Below, piece by piece: positions 63,575 through 64,000 of a stretch of DNA of 64,000 nt. The notes beneath the pieces were generated by a model. It made no database searches. It had not been told where the DNA came from and worked only from the letters and a program-made list of their open reading frames with translations. Every line of letters begins with the position of its first letter. The first letter of the stretch is position 1. Made by a program: the position numbers and the translations under genes. This stretch comes from Pseudarthrobacter chlorophenolicus A6 (GTDB taxonomy: Bacteria > Actinomycetota > Actinomycetes > Actinomycetales > Micrococcaceae). The DNA is taken from NCBI RefSeq assembly GCF_000022025.1, contig NC_011886.1, positions 3,699,209 through 3,763,208 on the forward strand, read 5' to 3'.

Positions 63575-63596
63575 GGTGATCGAGCCTGTCGAGATC
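63575..63596. repeat. possible dispersed GATCGAGCCTGTCGAGATC element
   Basis: The segment contains TCGA-GCCTG-TCGA. I recall near-identical sequence scattered between genes in many high-GC actinobacteria; only one copy is in this window, so the repeat status is from memory. Confidence 0.4.
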
Positions 63597-63615
63597 CCCC
63601 GTGAGGAAGAAAACG

Positions 63616-64000
63616 ATGTACGCGATTGGTGTTGACCTTGGCGGGACCAAGACTGCTGCCGGGGTTGTTTCCGGTGACGGGGAGTTGCTGTTTTCGGACA
63701 CCATCCCCACGCTGAGCCGTGACGGTTCCGCCGCGATCCTCGACGCCACCGCCAGCCTTGTTGCCGGGCTGGTCCGCCGGGCGGACGACGCCGGGATCAC
63801 CGTTAAGCGGGTCGGCGTCGGTTCCGCAGGGGTCATCGATGCCGCGCGCGGCGTGGTGGCGTCCGCGACGGACGCCATCGCCGGCTGGGCCGGGACGGCA
63901 CTCACCGCAGGCCTGGCCGCCCGGCTGGACCTGCCGGCGTCGTCCGTCCTTGCCGTGAACGACGTGCACGCGCACGCCCTCGGCGAAGCGTGGACGGGTG
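63616..64000 (+). CDS. ROK-family sugar kinase, 3' end outside the window
   Basis: The first 128 residues of a ROK protein are visible. The ATP phosphate-binding motif I-G-V-D-L-G-G-T-K-T is at residues 4-13, followed by G-V-G-S-A-G-V-I-D. No DNA-binding domain precedes it, so it is a kinase, not a ROK repressor. After the lyase gene it is the expected N-acetylmannosamine kinase (NanK), although glucokinase is possible. GAGGAAG lies about 5 bases before ATG 63616. Confidence 0.85.
   Translation, partial: MYAIGVDLGGTKTAAGVVSGDGELLFSDTIPTLSRDGSAAILDATASLVAGLVRRADDAGITVKRVGVGSAGVIDAARGVVASATDAIAGWAGTALTAGLAARLDLPASSVLAVNDVHAHALGEAWTG

Overview
The window is high-GC DNA with dense, short-spaced genes, many GTG starts, frequent 4-base stop/start overlaps and some apparently leaderless promoters. 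Together with the gene content (several lipoprotein and Tat signals, MmyB-type XRE regulators, catalase-peroxidase, heterodimeric ABC exporters) this points to a soil actinobacterium of the Micrococcaceae, most like Arthrobacter or Pseudarthrobacter. No rRNA, tRNA, CRISPR array, integrase or transposase could be recognised.

Layout. 0-7.2 kb: a BCCT osmolyte transporter, a lipoprotein plus a one-polypeptide ECF vitamin transporter, and a secreted trypsin-like protease. 7.2-18.9 kb: a variable region. metH (11514-15158) is followed downstream by two displaced copies of its own 3' end (7366-7401 and 8370-8486), which bracket an RsbQ-like hydrolase and a large secreted repeat protein. Beyond metH lie a solitary HSDR_N-type nuclease gene, a frameshifted gene and a truncated copy of the 3' end of an ABC exporter gene, followed by two small exported or membrane proteins and then the intact exporter pair (18924-22672). 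The same architecture, a host-gene 3'-end duplication with cargo inserted, therefore occurs at two unrelated genes within 12 kb.

22.8-29.1 kb: the lower half of the protocatechuate 4,5-cleavage/gallate pathway (2-pyrone-4,6-dicarboxylate lactonase, oxalomesaconate tautomerase and hydratase, CHA aldolase) with an MFS transporter and a divergent GntR regulator. Two near-identical operator motifs lie between the divergent genes. No ring-cleavage dioxygenase is in the window. 29-42.6 kb: mostly housekeeping and stress genes: a PRISE-type reductase, katG, an AHL-lactonase-like hydrolase, ilvD, a monooxygenase-like protein, an SDR, an SGNH acetylesterase, a 14-TM drug exporter, two MmyB-type regulators and a VOC protein.

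42.7-46.4 kb: a LacI regulator diverges from a DapA-family aldolase/dehydratase gene and an NRAMP-like transporter that has lost the metal-binding DPGN aspartate. Three AACGTT-centred operators flank the shared promoter. This looks like an uncharacterised catabolic module for a small organic compound. 46.4-51 kb: a PPOX-fold protein, a two-component system and a divergent FtsX/MacB-type ABC transporter. 51-64 kb: a sialic acid locus with a secreted sialidase, a cytoplasmic sialidase, a DUF4862 protein, a Dpp-type ABC importer (one subunit is a permease-ATPase fusion), an N-acetylneuraminate lyase-type aldolase and the start of a ROK kinase. Three related palindromes (consensus TAGGACRTCCTA) sit at the divergent promoters of this locus and probably define its regulon.
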